A DNA stretch of 41,062 nucleotides from Phytomonospora endophytica (GCF_014202425.1 NZ_JACHGT010000001.1:1-41062); one strand, 5' to 3'. Positions 1-8,440 are shown, counted from the first letter of the stretch. The notes: generated by a model from the letters alone, not told the origin. Numbers and translations are program-made.

Positions 1-122
1 GCGGTGGCGGTGGCGGTGGCGGTGGCGGTGGCGGTGGCGGTGGCGGTGGCGGTGGCGGTGGCGGTGGCGGTGGCGGTGGCGGTGGCGGTGGCGGTGGCGG
101 TGGCGGTGGCGGTGGCGGTGGC
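1..122. repeat. Hexanucleotide microsatellite (GCGGTG)x20, cut by the window edge
   Basis: Twenty exact copies of GCGGTG run from the first base to 120, with two more matching bases. The array continues left of the window, so its full length is unknown. No copy carries a substitution, which points to recent slippage. Read on the plus strand it can encode Gly-Gly, Ala-Val or Arg-Trp; on the minus strand Pro-Pro, Ala-Thr or His-Arg. The Gly-Gly frame stays open to a TAG at 192-194. The minus Pro-Pro frame stays open back to an ATG at 190. Either could be the end or start of a gene lying mostly outside the window, and the sequence does not decide between them. Confidence 0.95.
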
Positions 123-196
123 ACGCCAGTCCCCACCCCACCTTCCCCCAAGATCACCCGAAGTTTTCCTACCGTCAACCCGATCCCCATGTAGAA

Positions 197-238
197 AACC
201 TTGCAACCACCCCCGCCCCAAGGTTGAATGCCTACAGT
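197..238 (+). promoter_or_regulatory. Probable promoter and overlapping inverted repeat before the phosphodiester glycosidase gene
   Basis: TTGCAA (201-206) and TTGAAT (224-229) are 17 bases apart, each matching 4 of 6 consensus bases. A 7-bp inverted repeat, AACCTTG (197-203) and CAAGGTT (219-225), with a 15-base gap lies over both elements, as an operator would. The GTG start at 286 is about 50 bases downstream. This is inferred from sequence only. Confidence 0.4.
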
Positions 239-285
239 CCCACCACTCTGGCCGTTGCCGCCCCGACCCCACCCCCGGAGGGTTC

Positions 286-3200
286 GTGTCCACTCGCACG
301 CGACCGCCCACATTGGCCGCCGCGCTCGTCCCCTTGCTCGTCGGCGGTCTTGTCGTCGGCGTGGCGCCGGCGGCGTCCGCCGATCCGGCCACCACCACCG
401 CCACGACCACCGCCGCCACCCCCATCGAGACCTCGCGCAGCACCGACCGTCTCGCGCCCGGCGTCACGCACGACTCCTTCGACCGCTGGCAGGCCGACGG
501 CTGGCTGCGCGCCGACTCCCTCACCGTCGACCTCACCTCGGGCGCGAAGGTCGAGTACCTGTCGGCCGATCCCGTCGCCAGTGTCCAGCCGATCTCGACG
601 CAGGTGAAGGCGATCCCGAACGCCGTCGCCGCCGTCAACGGCGACTTCTTCGACATCAACGACACCGGCGCGTCCAACGGCGTCGGCATCTCCGACGGCG
701 AGCTCGTCAAGTCGGCCAACGACGGCCGCGCCAACGCGATCAGTCTCGACCCCGCGGGTCTCGGCCGGATCCTCCAGATCGACTTCGACGGCACGGTGAC
801 CACTCCCGCCGGTACCGTCCTCGATCTGGCCGCCCTCAACGCCAACACCCTCGACGCCGACGAGATCGGCGAGTACACGCCGTTGTGGGGCGCGATGAGC
901 CGCACGCGTGTCGTCGTCGGCGCGGCCCGGACGGCCGAGGTCGTCGTGACCGACGGCGTCGTCACCGCGGTCGGCGCGACGCCCGGCGAGGGCGCCATCC
1001 CGCCGGGCTCGGTCGTGCTCGTCGGCCGCGAGCAGGGCGCCGACGCGCTCCTCGCGCTGAAGGTCGGCGACCGGCTCGGCATCGAGTACGCGCCCAGGAC
1101 CTCCGACGGTTCGGTCGCGCGCACGGCGATCGGCGGCAACCAGCTCCTCGTCGTCAACGGTGTCGTCCAGACCCACCCCGACGACGGTCAGGCCGCGCGT
1201 TCGGCGGTCGGCTTCTCCGCCGACGGCGCCACGATGTACGTGCTGACCGTCGACGGCAAGCAGGGCAACAGCGCCGGCATCACCGTCCCGCAGATGGCGC
1301 AGATGATGGCCGAACTCGGCGCGCACAACGCCATCAACATCGACGGTGGAGGTTCCTCGACGATGCTCGCCCGCAAGCCCGGCACCGACGACCTCGGGAT
1401 CGTCAACAGCCCCTCCGACGGCAGTGAGCGCCCGGTCGCCAACGGCCTGGCCGTCACCGTGCCCGAGGGTTCGGGCAAGCTCGACGGCTACACCGTCGAC
1501 ACCGCCGCCGACCCGGCCCGCGCCCCCGGCGCCGCGCCCATCGCCGGTGGTACGCCGGACCGCGTCTTCCCCGGCCTGAGCCGCCAGTTGACGGCGGTCG
1601 GCCACGATGAGCGGTACGGCCCGGCGAAGGGCCGCCCGAGCTGGAGCACCGATGACCGCGGTGTCGGCTACGTCGACTCCAAGGGCGTCTTCCACGCCCG
1701 CGACAGCGGCGAGACGACCGTGACGGCCCGCTCGGGCCGCGACAAGGGCTGCCTCGACCTGGCCGTCCTCGGCGAGCTGACCCGCCTCGACGGCACCGTC
1801 GAGCGCGTCGGGCTGGCCAACGCCGACGCGACCGGCCGTTTCGGGGTCGTCGGCTTCGACGCCGGGGGCTACTCCGCGCCGATCGAGCCGCGCGACCTGG
1901 AACTGACCTACGACGAGTCGCTGCTGGACGTCACGCCCGACGCCGACGGCAATTTCACCGTGTCGGCGAAGGCCGGTGACGGCTCGACCCTGATCACCGT
2001 CTCCGTCGGCGGTTTCGAGACCGCGATCCCGGTGACGGTCGGCCTGACCGAGCAGTCGGCGGCCTCCTTCGACGACGCGGCCGCCTGGAAGTTCAGCGCG
2101 GCCCGCGCCACCGGTTCGGTCGCGCCCGCCGAGGGCCACACCGGACAGGGCCTGAAGATGAGCTATGACTTCAGCACCTCGACGGCGACCCGCGCGGCCT
2201 ACGCCGACCCGCCGCAGATGATCGAGGTCCCCGGCCAGCCGCAGGCCTTCGGCATGTGGATCCACGGCAACGGCACGGGCGAGTGGCCGTCGCTGCACCT
2301 GGTCGACTCGCAGGGCACGAGCACGATCCTGCGGACCGACCTGATCACCTGGAAGGGCTGGAAGTACGTCGAGATGGCCGTCCCCGCCGGGGTCTCCTAC
2401 CCGGTGAAGATCCGCCGCTTCTACGTCGCCGAGACCCGCCCGACCGCCTCGTACAAGAGCGAGGTGATCATCGACGACATCGTCGCCAAGGTGCCGCCGA
2501 CGGTCGACGCGCCCGCCGAGGCCGTCCCGGTCGACCCGATCGTCACGTCCTCGGTCGACGGGAAGGAGTGGCGTTTCGCGGTCATGTCCGACGCGCAGTT
2601 CGTCGCCCGCGACCCCGACAGCGACATCGTCGCCTCGGCCCGCCGCACCCTCCGGGAGATCAAGGCCGCCGCGCCCGACTTCCTGATCATCAACGGCGAC
2701 CTCGTCGACGAGGCGAGCCAGGCCGACCTCGATCTGGCCAAACGGATCCTCGACGAGGAGCTCGGCGGGACCCTGCCGTACTACTACGTGCCGGGAAACC
2801 ACGAGGTCATGGGCGGTTCCATCGACCTGTGGAAGCAGAACTTCGGTGACCCGCAGCGGGTCTTCGACCACAAGGGCACGCGCTTCGTCACCCTCGACAC
2901 CTCGCGCCTGGGCATCAAGGCCGGCGGTTTCGACCAGGTCGCGATGTTCCGCCGGGCCCTCGACGAGGCCGCCGCGGACCGCTCGATCAACTCCGTCGTG
3001 CTCGTCGAGCACGTCCCGCCGCGCGACCCCACCCCGCAGAAGGGCAGCCAGCTCGGTGACCGCAAGGAGGCCGCGACCGTCGAGGCGTGGCTGTCGGAGT
3101 TCGGCCGCACGACCGGCAAGGGCACCGGCTTCATCGGCTCCCACGTCGGCGTCTTCCACGCCGCGCACGTCGACGGCGTGCCCTACCTGATCAACGGCAA

Positions 3201-3639
3201 CTCCGGCAAGGCCCCGGCCGCGCCCGCCGACCAGGGCGGCTTCGTCGGCTGGACCGAGTTCGGCGTCGACCCGGTCAGCCGCTGGGAGCAGTTCGAGCGC
3301 CGCTCGCAGCCCTACGGCGAGCCCTCCGACTGGCTGGAGGCACGGCTGCGGCCGCAGGTCGACGAGCTGACCCTCACCGCCCCCACGAGCGTCAAGGTGG
3401 GCACCAGCGCGACGATCACCGCGTCCTTCCTGCAGGGCGACCGCGCCGTTCCCGCCGCCTACCCGGTGAGCGTCGGGTGGTCGGGATCACGCGACCTGTG
3501 CGTCGGGAAGGGGCATCATTGCGTTGCCCGCTTCGACCCGGCGACCGGCACGTTCACCGCGCTCAAACGGGGTGTCGTCACCCTCACCGTCACGGTCAAC
3601 GGAGTCACCAGGGAGGCGACGATCACGATCACCCGGTGA
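286..3639 (+). CDS. Exported phosphodiester glycosidase / calcineurin-like metallophosphoesterase fusion
   Basis: The 1117-aa protein starts at GTG 286, just after GGAGGG (277-282), and opens with a Sec-type signal peptide (basic VSTRTR, hydrophobic LAAALVPLLVGGLVVG, then ASA-D). An NAGPA/phosphodiester glycosidase domain (PF09992-like) follows, with NGDFFDIN near residue 120 and NIDGGGSSTM near 352. Next come Ig-like/BIG2-type and carbohydrate-binding-like stretches. A calcineurin-type phosphoesterase occupies about 760-1000: SDAQ in place of the usual DxH, then NGDLVDE, GNHE and a GSHVGVFH motif. A second BIG2-like domain ends the protein. The family removes covering sugars from phosphodiesters and hydrolyses phosphoesters, so cell-wall or extracellular phosphodiesters are likely substrates (inference). 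A reading that continues upstream through the hexamer array as (Val-Ala)n is rejected because the signal peptide fixes the start. Confidence 0.88.
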   Translation: MSTRTRPPTLAAALVPLLVGGLVVGVAPAASADPATTTATTTAATPIETSRSTDRLAPGVTHDSFDRWQADGWLRADSLTVDLTSGAKVEYLSADPVASVQPISTQVKAIPNAVAAVNGDFFDINDTGASNGVGISDGELVKSANDGRANAISLDPAGLGRILQIDFDGTVTTPAGTVLDLAALNANTLDADEIGEYTPLWGAMSRTRVVVGAARTAEVVVTDGVVTAVGATPGEGAIPPGSVVLVGREQGADALLALKVGDRLGIEYAPRTSDGSVARTAIGGNQLLVVNGVVQTHPDDGQAARSAVGFSADGATMYVLTVDGKQGNSAGITVPQMAQMMAELGAHNAINIDGGGSSTMLARKPGTDDLGIVNSPSDGSERPVANGLAVTVPEGSGKLDGYTVDTAADPARAPGAAPIAGGTPDRVFPGLSRQLTAVGHDERYGPAKGRPSWSTDDRGVGYVDSKGVFHARDSGETTVTARSGRDKGCLDLAVLGELTRLDGTVERVGLANADATGRFGVVGFDAGGYSAPIEPRDLELTYDESLLDVTPDADGNFTVSAKAGDGSTLITVSVGGFETAIPVTVGLTEQSAASFDDAAAWKFSAARATGSVAPAEGHTGQGLKMSYDFSTSTATRAAYADPPQMIEVPGQPQAFGMWIHGNGTGEWPSLHLVDSQGTSTILRTDLITWKGWKYVEMAVPAGVSYPVKIRRFYVAETRPTASYKSEVIIDDIVAKVPPTVDAPAEAVPVDPIVTSSVDGKEWRFAVMSDAQFVARDPDSDIVASARRTLREIKAAAPDFLIINGDLVDEASQADLDLAKRILDEELGGTLPYYYVPGNHEVMGGSIDLWKQNFGDPQRVFDHKGTRFVTLDTSRLGIKAGGFDQVAMFRRALDEAAADRSINSVVLVEHVPPRDPTPQKGSQLGDRKEAATVEAWLSEFGRTTGKGTGFIGSHVGVFHAAHVDGVPYLINGNSGKAPAAPADQGGFVGWTEFGVDPVSRWEQFERRSQPYGEPSDWLEARLRPQVDELTLTAPTSVKVGTSATITASFLQGDRAVPAAYPVSVGWSGSRDLCVGKGHHCVARFDPATGTFTALKRGVVTLTVTVNGVTREATITITR

Positions 3640-3662
3640 CGTGCGGGAATTATCGTGCCGGG

Positions 3663-3776
3663 TAGGATGTTCCGGTTGCGTGCCGCTCCTGGAGACCGAA
3701 ACCAGGGCGCCCCGATCCACTCGGGTAAAGCGGCCGCCACCTGCACCTACCGGTACCGGTTCACGCATCGCGATGC
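3663..3776 (+). promoter_or_regulatory. rpmE promoter and structured 5' leader
   Basis: A -10-like TAGGAT (3663-3668) precedes a leader of about 130 bases. The leader holds a CCCGA/TCGGG hairpin (3711-3725), a perfect 12-bp palindrome ACCGGTACCGGT (3749-3760) and, four bases later, another, GCATCGCGATGC (3765-3776). L31 autoregulatory leader RNAs are known in several bacterial groups, including Actinobacteria. Whether this leader belongs to that class was not tested. No good -35 is visible. Confidence 0.4.
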
Positions 3777-3806
3777 GACCCGGCGACCGAGATTGACGAG
3801 GATGAC

Positions 3807-4040
3807 ATGAAGGCCGAGATCCACCCGACGTACGTCGACACCGAGGTCACCTGTTCCTGCGGGAACGTGTTCAACACCCGCAGCACCGTCGCCTCCGGCA
3901 AGATCCACGTCGAGACCTGCAACGTCTGCCACCCGTTCTACACCGGTAAGCAGCGCATCCTCGACACCGGCGGCCGCGTGGCCCGCTTCCAGAAGAAGTA
4001 CGCCAAGGTGCAGGCCGCCAAGGCCGAAGCCGGCAAGTAG
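3807..4040 (+). CDS. rpmE: 50S ribosomal protein L31 (zinc-binding form)
   Basis: The 77-aa protein starts with [20 protein letters not shown] and carries the CxC...CxxC zinc ribbon (CSCG near residue 16, CNVC near 38). This is the C+ form, which binds zinc and sits on the large ribosomal subunit at the central protuberance. Length and sequence are typical of the family. In many actinobacteria rpmE follows rho and precedes prfA. Here prfA does follow, but the upstream neighbour is an exported phosphoesterase rather than rho. ATG 3807 has an AGGATG-type ribosome site in the GACGAGGATGAC just before it. A strong terminator follows at 4051-4091, so expression is largely separate from prfA. Because the zinc-binding form often has a zinc-free paralogue under Zur control, a second L31 gene may lie elsewhere in the genome. 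Confidence 0.97.
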   Translation: MKAEIHPTYVDTEVTCSCGNVFNTRSTVASGKIHVETCNVCHPFYTGKQRILDTGGRVARFQKKYAKVQAAKAEAGK

Positions 4041-4050
4041 CGACTTCCAC

Positions 4051-4091
4051 GGCGTCCACCCGACCTCACGGTCGGGCGGGCGCCGTTTTTT
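4051..4091 (+). terminator. Intrinsic terminator after rpmE
   Basis: The inner stem CCGACC/GGTCGG has a TCAC loop. It is extended by CGGCG (4051-4055) pairing with CGCCG (4081-4085), and six T follow at 4086-4091. This is a textbook Rho-independent terminator, with a clearer T tract than most actinobacterial ones. Confidence 0.85.
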
Positions 4092-4130
4092 CATCCTCGT
4101 AAGTCCGTTTCGTCGCCACTTGGAGAACCG

Positions 4131-5234
4131 ATGAGCGAGTCAACCGGCGGGAACCGGCTGGCCGACCTTCTGGCCGAGCACTCCGAACTGGAGAAGCAGC
4201 TCGCCGACCCGTCGATCCACGCCGACCAGGCCCTCGCCCGTCGCGTCGGCCGCCGCTACGCCGAACTCAGCCCCATCGCGGCCACCGCCGCCGAACTCGA
4301 CACCGCGCGCGACGACCTGGCCACCGCGCAGGAGTTCGCCGACGACGACCCCGACTTCGCCACCGAGGCCAAGGAGATCGCCGCGCGGATCCCGCCGCTG
4401 GAGGTCCGCCTCGGCGAACTGCTCCTCCCGCGCGACCCCGACGACGCCCGCGACGTGATCGTCGAGATCAAGGCCGGCGAGGGCGGCGACGAGTCGGCCC
4501 TGTTCGCCGGCGACCTGCTGCGCATGTACTCCCGCTACGCCGAGAAGCGCGGCTGGCAGATCGAGGTCATCGGCTCCGAGGAGACCGACCTCGGCGGCGT
4601 CAAGGACATCTCCTTCTCGGTGAAGACCAAGGGCGTGCCCGAAGGCGGCTACGGCGTCTGGTCGCGGCTGAAGTACGAAGGCGGCGTCCACCGCGTGCAG
4701 CGCGTCCCCGCGACCGAGTCGCAGGGCCGCATCCACACCTCCGCCGCGGGCGTGCTCGTCCTCCCCGAGGCCGAGGAGGTCGACGTCCACATCGACATGA
4801 ACGACGTCCGCGTCGACGTGTTCCGCTCCTCGGGTCCCGGCGGCCAGTCGGTCAACACCACCGACTCCGCCGTGCGCCTCACACACGTCCCGACCGGCCT
4901 CGTCGTGTCCTGCCAGAACGAGAAGTCGCAGCTCCAGAACAAGGAGTCGGCGATGCGGATCCTGCGCTCGCGCCTGCTGGCGCTCAAGCAGGAGGAGGCC
5001 GACGCCAAGGCCGGCGACGCGCGCAAGGCGCAGGTCCGGACCGTCGACCGCTCCGAGCGGATCCGCACCTACAACTTCCCGCAGAACCGCCTGACCGACC
5101 ACCGCATCGGCTTCACCGCGCACAACCTCGACAACGTGTTGCAGGGTGAGCTCGACCCCGTCCTCGACGCGCTCACCGACGCCGAGCGCAACGCCCGTAT
5201 GGAGGGCGAAGAGGGCCTGTCCCGCAAGGGCTGA
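4131..5234 (+). CDS. prfA: Peptide chain release factor 1
   Basis: RF1 recognises UAA and UAG in the ribosomal A site and triggers peptidyl-tRNA hydrolysis. The 367-aa protein has the family's usual length. The RF1-type anticodon tripeptide PAT is at residues 193-195 (VPATESQGR), and the catalytic GGQ at 237-239 ([10 protein letters not shown]). GGQ is the site methylated on glutamine by PrmC, whose gene lies 2.4 kb downstream on the same strand. ATG 4131 follows TTGGAGAA. In most actinobacteria prmC follows prfA directly; here two genes on the opposite strand separate them. A perfect 21-bp hairpin ends the transcript. Confidence 0.98.
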   Translation: MSESTGGNRLADLLAEHSELEKQLADPSIHADQALARRVGRRYAELSPIAATAAELDTARDDLATAQEFADDDPDFATEAKEIAARIPPLEVRLGELLLPRDPDDARDVIVEIKAGEGGDESALFAGDLLRMYSRYAEKRGWQIEVIGSEETDLGGVKDISFSVKTKGVPEGGYGVWSRLKYEGGVHRVQRVPATESQGRIHTSAAGVLVLPEAEEVDVHIDMNDVRVDVFRSSGPGGQSVNTTDSAVRLTHVPTGLVVSCQNEKSQLQNKESAMRILRSRLLALKQEEADAKAGDARKAQVRTVDRSERIRTYNFPQNRLTDHRIGFTAHNLDNVLQGELDPVLDALTDAERNARMEGEEGLSRKG

Positions 5235-5241
5235 CGCGTGC

Positions 5242-5287
5242 ACGCGACGAGGGCCGGGTCTCCGCGGAGACCCGGCCCTCGTCGCGT
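5242..5287. terminator. Bidirectional terminator, perfect 21-bp stem
   Basis: Two 21-base arms (5242-5262 and 5267-5287) are exact reverse complements around a CGCG loop. The hairpin sits between the convergent prfA and membrane-protein genes, whose stop codons are at 5234 and 5288. There is no T tract, as is common for actinobacterial hairpin terminators. It should serve both strands. Confidence 0.85.
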
Positions 5288-5671
5288 CTAGCGCTGGACC
5301 CGCCGTTTCGCCGAGACCCTGCGGATCACCGGCATGCCCCATCCGACGAACGCGGCGACGCTCCCGATCGCGCCGGCGACCACGATCGTCACCGCGAGCC
5401 AGGACGGCAGCCCGGCGTCGGCGAGGCGGCCGCCGATCCAGATCAGCCCGGCGAGGACAGTCAGGACCGTCAGGGTGATCGCGCTGATGCCGAACACCGG
5501 CGCCCACGACGGCGAGGGGAGCTTCAGCGCGGTGAGCGTGTAGACCGCGATCCACCCGACGGCGGAGAGCAGCAGTGCGGGGAAGTTGCCGAGGCCGGGG
5601 GCGGCGGCCTGGAGAAGCAGCGCGACGAGCACCACGGGGATCGTGATTAAGAGCGCGGCCCATCTGTTCAT
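5288..5671 (-). CDS. Small four-helix membrane protein, unknown function
   Basis: A 127-aa hydrophobic protein beginning MNRWAALLITIP. About four membrane segments are visible: residues 4-24, 30-46, 57-80 and 90-113. The C-terminus is basic (RRVSAKRRVQR) and probably cytoplasmic. ATG 5671 is preferred because GGAAAG lies about nine bases upstream and the hydrophobic segment begins at once. A GTG at 5719 would add 16 residues. No family is recognised. The gene is convergent with prfA, sharing its hairpin terminator, and lies 92 bases downstream of the diguanylate cyclase gene on the same strand. No catalytic motif is seen. Confidence 0.65.
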   Translation of the reverse strand: MNRWAALLITIPVVLVALLLQAAAPGLGNFPALLLSAVGWIAVYTLTALKLPSPSWAPVFGISAITLTVLTVLAGLIWIGGRLADAGLPSWLAVTIVVAGAIGSVAAFVGWGMPVIRRVSAKRRVQR

Positions 5672-5763
5672 GGTGGTGGGCTTTCCGGTGAGGGGAAATG
5701 ACCCGGCCGAGTGTGACACGGGCCACGGACCCCATGACTCGTCCGTTCGGCGGACCGGGACCC

Positions 5764-7332
5764 TCAGGCCGCTAAACCGTCGTCCTCTTCGGCTCGCGCC
5801 TGGCTCTTCGCCTCGTACATGGCCCGGTCGGCGATCTCGAAGGCGCTGGCCAGCCGGGGTTTCCCGGCCTGCCGGTCGTCCATGCCGTTCAGTTCGGCCC
5901 AGCCGATGCTCGCCGACAGCGGCGTTCCCGGCACCAGCGAGGCCCAGTCCTCGGCGGCCAGCGCGCTGGTGATGCGCTCACCGATCTCGTCGGTCTTCTC
6001 CATCGTCGCCGAGGGCAGGATGAGTACGAACTCGTCGCCGCCGTAGCGGGCGACGAAGTCGCGGCGGCGCATGATGCGCACGAGCGCCCCGGCGGCGCGC
6101 TGGAGGACGGTGTCGCCGGAGAGGTGCCCGTGGACGGTGTTGACGGCCTTGAAGCCGTCGATGTCGAGGACGCCGAGGACGCCGTTCTCGCCGCGTTCGG
6201 CCATGGCCTCGACGTACTGCTGGAGGTGCCTGCGGTTGGGCAGGCCGGTCAGCGGGTCGGTGAGGGCCTCGTCGGCGTAGCGGGCGACGGTCATGCGCAG
6301 GTCCTCGTGGTCGAGGCGCGCGGCGACGCCGTCGACGAACAGCGTCTGGAGCCGGTCGAGTCCCTGGGCGGTGAGCTGGAAGGCCGCGCGTTCGGCGGCG
6401 TAGGCGGCGGCGTGGTCGCCGGCCACGAGGTGCGCCAGGGCACGCAGCCGGGAGCTCTCGCCGGGGCCGATCTTCGACAGCTGCGGGTTGTAGGTGGCGC
6501 TGTCGATGCGCTGGAGACGGTCGAGGGCGGCCTCGGAGTCGCCGGCGGCGATCGCCCGGCAGACCTCGCCGTAGGCGCGCAGGTCGGCGAGTTCGGCGTC
6601 TCCTCCGGCGGCGTAGAGGTACGGGCGCGGGTCGCGGTTGTCGCCGGCGTCGAGGGCGGCCAGGCGCGTGATCGTGTAGCCGAACCAGGGGAGGTTCATG
6701 TCGACGACGTCGGGCAGGCCGTCGGCGCGGCGGGGCGCGTGGTCGGCGTCGGACATCAGGGCGCGCAGGATCCGGACGCAGCCGTCGGTGTCTCCGCGGT
6801 GGTCGAGGTAGAGGCCGAAGCGGACCTGCACCTCCGGCAGGGACAGGCGCCAGTCGCGGTCGATGGTGGCGGCGACCTCGCGGGCGCGCCCGGCGGCGTC
6901 GGCGGCCTGGTCGTGGAAGCCGATGTTGGAGTAGCCGACGGCGAGGTTGTGCCAGGCCGAGGCGACGGTGATGTCGGGCTTGTCGACCTCGGTGAGGAAG
7001 CGGCCGCTGCGGACGAGGTGCGTCACCGCGCGTTCGAGGGAGCCGTCGGTCATCGCGACCTGCGCGGTCAGCGCGTGGAAGTAGCCGAGCACGCCCGGGT
7101 CGCCCAGGTCACGGGCCGCCGCGGCGGCGCGGTCGACCGTTCCGGCGTACTCGGCGGTGTGCTCCAGGTTGAGGATCCCGGCCAGCCTGAGCAGCAGGAA
7201 CCACGTCCGCTCGGTGGCGTCGCCCGCGGTGGGGAAGCTCTCGTCGATGAGCCGGACGGCGGCCGATGAGCGGCCGGCGCGCAGGAGGGCGCGGGCCTCG
7301 CTCACCCGGGGATAGTCCTCGGCGTTGGCCAC
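5764..7332 (-). CDS. TPR-GGDEF diguanylate cyclase
   Basis: This enzyme makes cyclic di-GMP from two GTP. The 522-aa protein starts at GTG 7332, six bases after a near-perfect ribosome site (GGGAGGAGG on the minus strand). Residues 1-350 are helical TPR-like repeats with no membrane segment, so it is cytosolic and probably senses a partner. The GGDEF domain is intact: DPLTGLPNRR opens it, and GGDEF is at 431-435 (ARYGGDEFVLIL). An RRRD inhibitory I-site five residues upstream (422-425) predicts feedback inhibition by the product. There is no EAL domain, so it should only synthesise. In Streptomyces c-di-GMP works through BldD to hold back sporulation, and a similar developmental role is plausible here. 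The gene interrupts the usual prfA-prmC adjacency. Confidence 0.92.
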   Translation of the reverse strand: MANAEDYPRVSEARALLRAGRSSAAVRLIDESFPTAGDATERTWFLLLRLAGILNLEHTAEYAGTVDRAAAAARDLGDPGVLGYFHALTAQVAMTDGSLERAVTHLVRSGRFLTEVDKPDITVASAWHNLAVGYSNIGFHDQAADAAGRAREVAATIDRDWRLSLPEVQVRFGLYLDHRGDTDGCVRILRALMSDADHAPRRADGLPDVVDMNLPWFGYTITRLAALDAGDNRDPRPYLYAAGGDAELADLRAYGEVCRAIAAGDSEAALDRLQRIDSATYNPQLSKIGPGESSRLRALAHLVAGDHAAAYAAERAAFQLTAQGLDRLQTLFVDGVAARLDHEDLRMTVARYADEALTDPLTGLPNRRHLQQYVEAMAERGENGVLGVLDIDGFKAVNTVHGHLSGDTVLQRAAGALVRIMRRRDFVARYGGDEFVLILPSATMEKTDEIGERITSALAAEDWASLVPGTPLSASIGWAELNGMDDRQAGKPRLASAFEIADRAMYEAKSQARAEEDDGLAA

Positions 7333-7587
7333 GGTGCACCTCCTCCCATCGCCTAAGCATGCCGTATCCCGGCAAACCGGTGAAGGCGGCTCGCCCCGCC
7401 TTTCGGGGGCACGGAACCGGCATGCGTCACGTATTTCGGACATCGGCCCGATGCCATGGAGGGGGCTTCGCCGACGGTTCAAGCTTCGCCGATTCCATCG
7501 CGGGGGCCGAGTCGTTCATACGACATTAGTGCGCCCGCCGGGCGATCGTCGTCCGCCCGGCGGACGGCGGACGCCCGGCCGTGCGGA

Positions 7588-7600
7588 TAAGTTGTACCGC
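7588..7600 (+). promoter_or_regulatory. -10-like element for leaderless prmC
   Basis: TAAGTT (7588-7593) ends seven bases before GTG 7601, the spacing expected if transcription begins at the start codon. There is no Shine-Dalgarno sequence in the 20 bases before the GTG. The rest of the 268-base gap (7333-7600) holds a GTCGT-TCAT-ACGAC dyad at 7511-7524, which may be the divergent promoter region, and no gene. Confidence 0.35.
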
Positions 7601-8440
7601 GTGGCGCGAACCTGGCGGGACCGAATAGTCGAGGCGGCCGGACGGCTGTCGGGAGCGGGGGTGCCCTCGCCGCTCGTCGACGCCGAGCTGATGGCCGCGC
7701 ACGTCGCGGGCACCTCGCGCGGCGGGCTGATCCTGGCCGAACCTCCCGACGAGGAGGCCGCGGCCCGGTTCGCGCAGCTCGTCGGCCAGCGGACCGAGCG
7801 GGTGCCCCTGCAGTACCTCATCGGCGTCGACTTCGTCGGCATCGAGCTGGCCGTCGGGCCAGGCGTCTTCGTGCCGAGGCCGGAGACGGAGCTGCTGGTG
7901 GAGTGGGCGCTGCGGAAGCTGACCGGGATGACGGCCCCCCTGGTGGTGGACCTGTGCTCGGGTTCGGGGGCGATCGCGGTCGGTGTGGCGGCGAACCGGC
8001 CCGACGCGACGGTCTACGCCGTCGAGCAGAGCGCCGAGGCCCTCGCATGGCTCCGGCGCAACGCCGAGCACCGCGGTGTGCGTGTCGTCGCGGGCGACGC
8101 GACGGCCGCCGAGACGCTGGCCGAGCTGGACGGGACGGTCGACGTCGTCCTGTCGAACCCGCCGTACGTGCCGGAGGCGACGGCCGTCGCGCCGGAGGTG
8201 CGGCACGACCCGCACCGCGCGGTCTTCGGGGGAGAGGACGGGCTCGACGTGATCCGGCCCCTGCACAGGCGGGCCTTCGACCTGTTGTGTCCCGGGGGAG
8301 TGTTCGCGATGGAGCACGACGACACCCACGGCGTGGTCGTGCCGGTCCTGCTGCGGGAGGCGGGCTGGGCGCACGTCCGCGAACACCGCGACCTCGCCGG
8401 CCGCGCGCGCTTCGCGACCGGCGTGAAGGGGGACGCGTGA
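7601..8440 (+). CDS. prmC: Release factor glutamine methyltransferase
   Basis: PrmC transfers methyl from S-adenosylmethionine to the glutamine of the GGQ motif in RF1 and RF2, raising termination efficiency. The 279-aa protein has the N-terminal helical domain and then a class I methyltransferase fold: VVDLCSGSGAIAVGVAAN near 115-132 binds SAM, and NPPY at 186-189 is the glutamine-binding signature. GTG 7601 is chosen because family homology begins there; an in-frame extension upstream has no homology. The RNHCP gene follows with a GTGA overlap, so the two are translationally coupled. Confidence 0.95.
   Translation: MARTWRDRIVEAAGRLSGAGVPSPLVDAELMAAHVAGTSRGGLILAEPPDEEAAARFAQLVGQRTERVPLQYLIGVDFVGIELAVGPGVFVPRPETELLVEWALRKLTGMTAPLVVDLCSGSGAIAVGVAANRPDATVYAVEQSAEALAWLRRNAEHRGVRVVAGDATAAETLAELDGTVDVVLSNPPYVPEATAVAPEVRHDPHRAVFGGEDGLDVIRPLHRRAFDLLCPGGVFAMEHDDTHGVVVPVLLREAGWAHVREHRDLAGRARFATGVKGDA

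Noticed and set aside
4-285. N-terminal extension of the first gene through the hexamer repeat as (Val-Ala)n
   Set aside because: A clear signal peptide and ribosome site place the start at GTG 286; the extension only follows from the repeat lacking stop codons.
232-3168. Long open frame of 978 codons on the minus strand
   Set aside because: Antisense to the exported phosphoesterase; low-complexity Gly/Asp/Val/Arg composition typical of shadow frames in GC-rich DNA.
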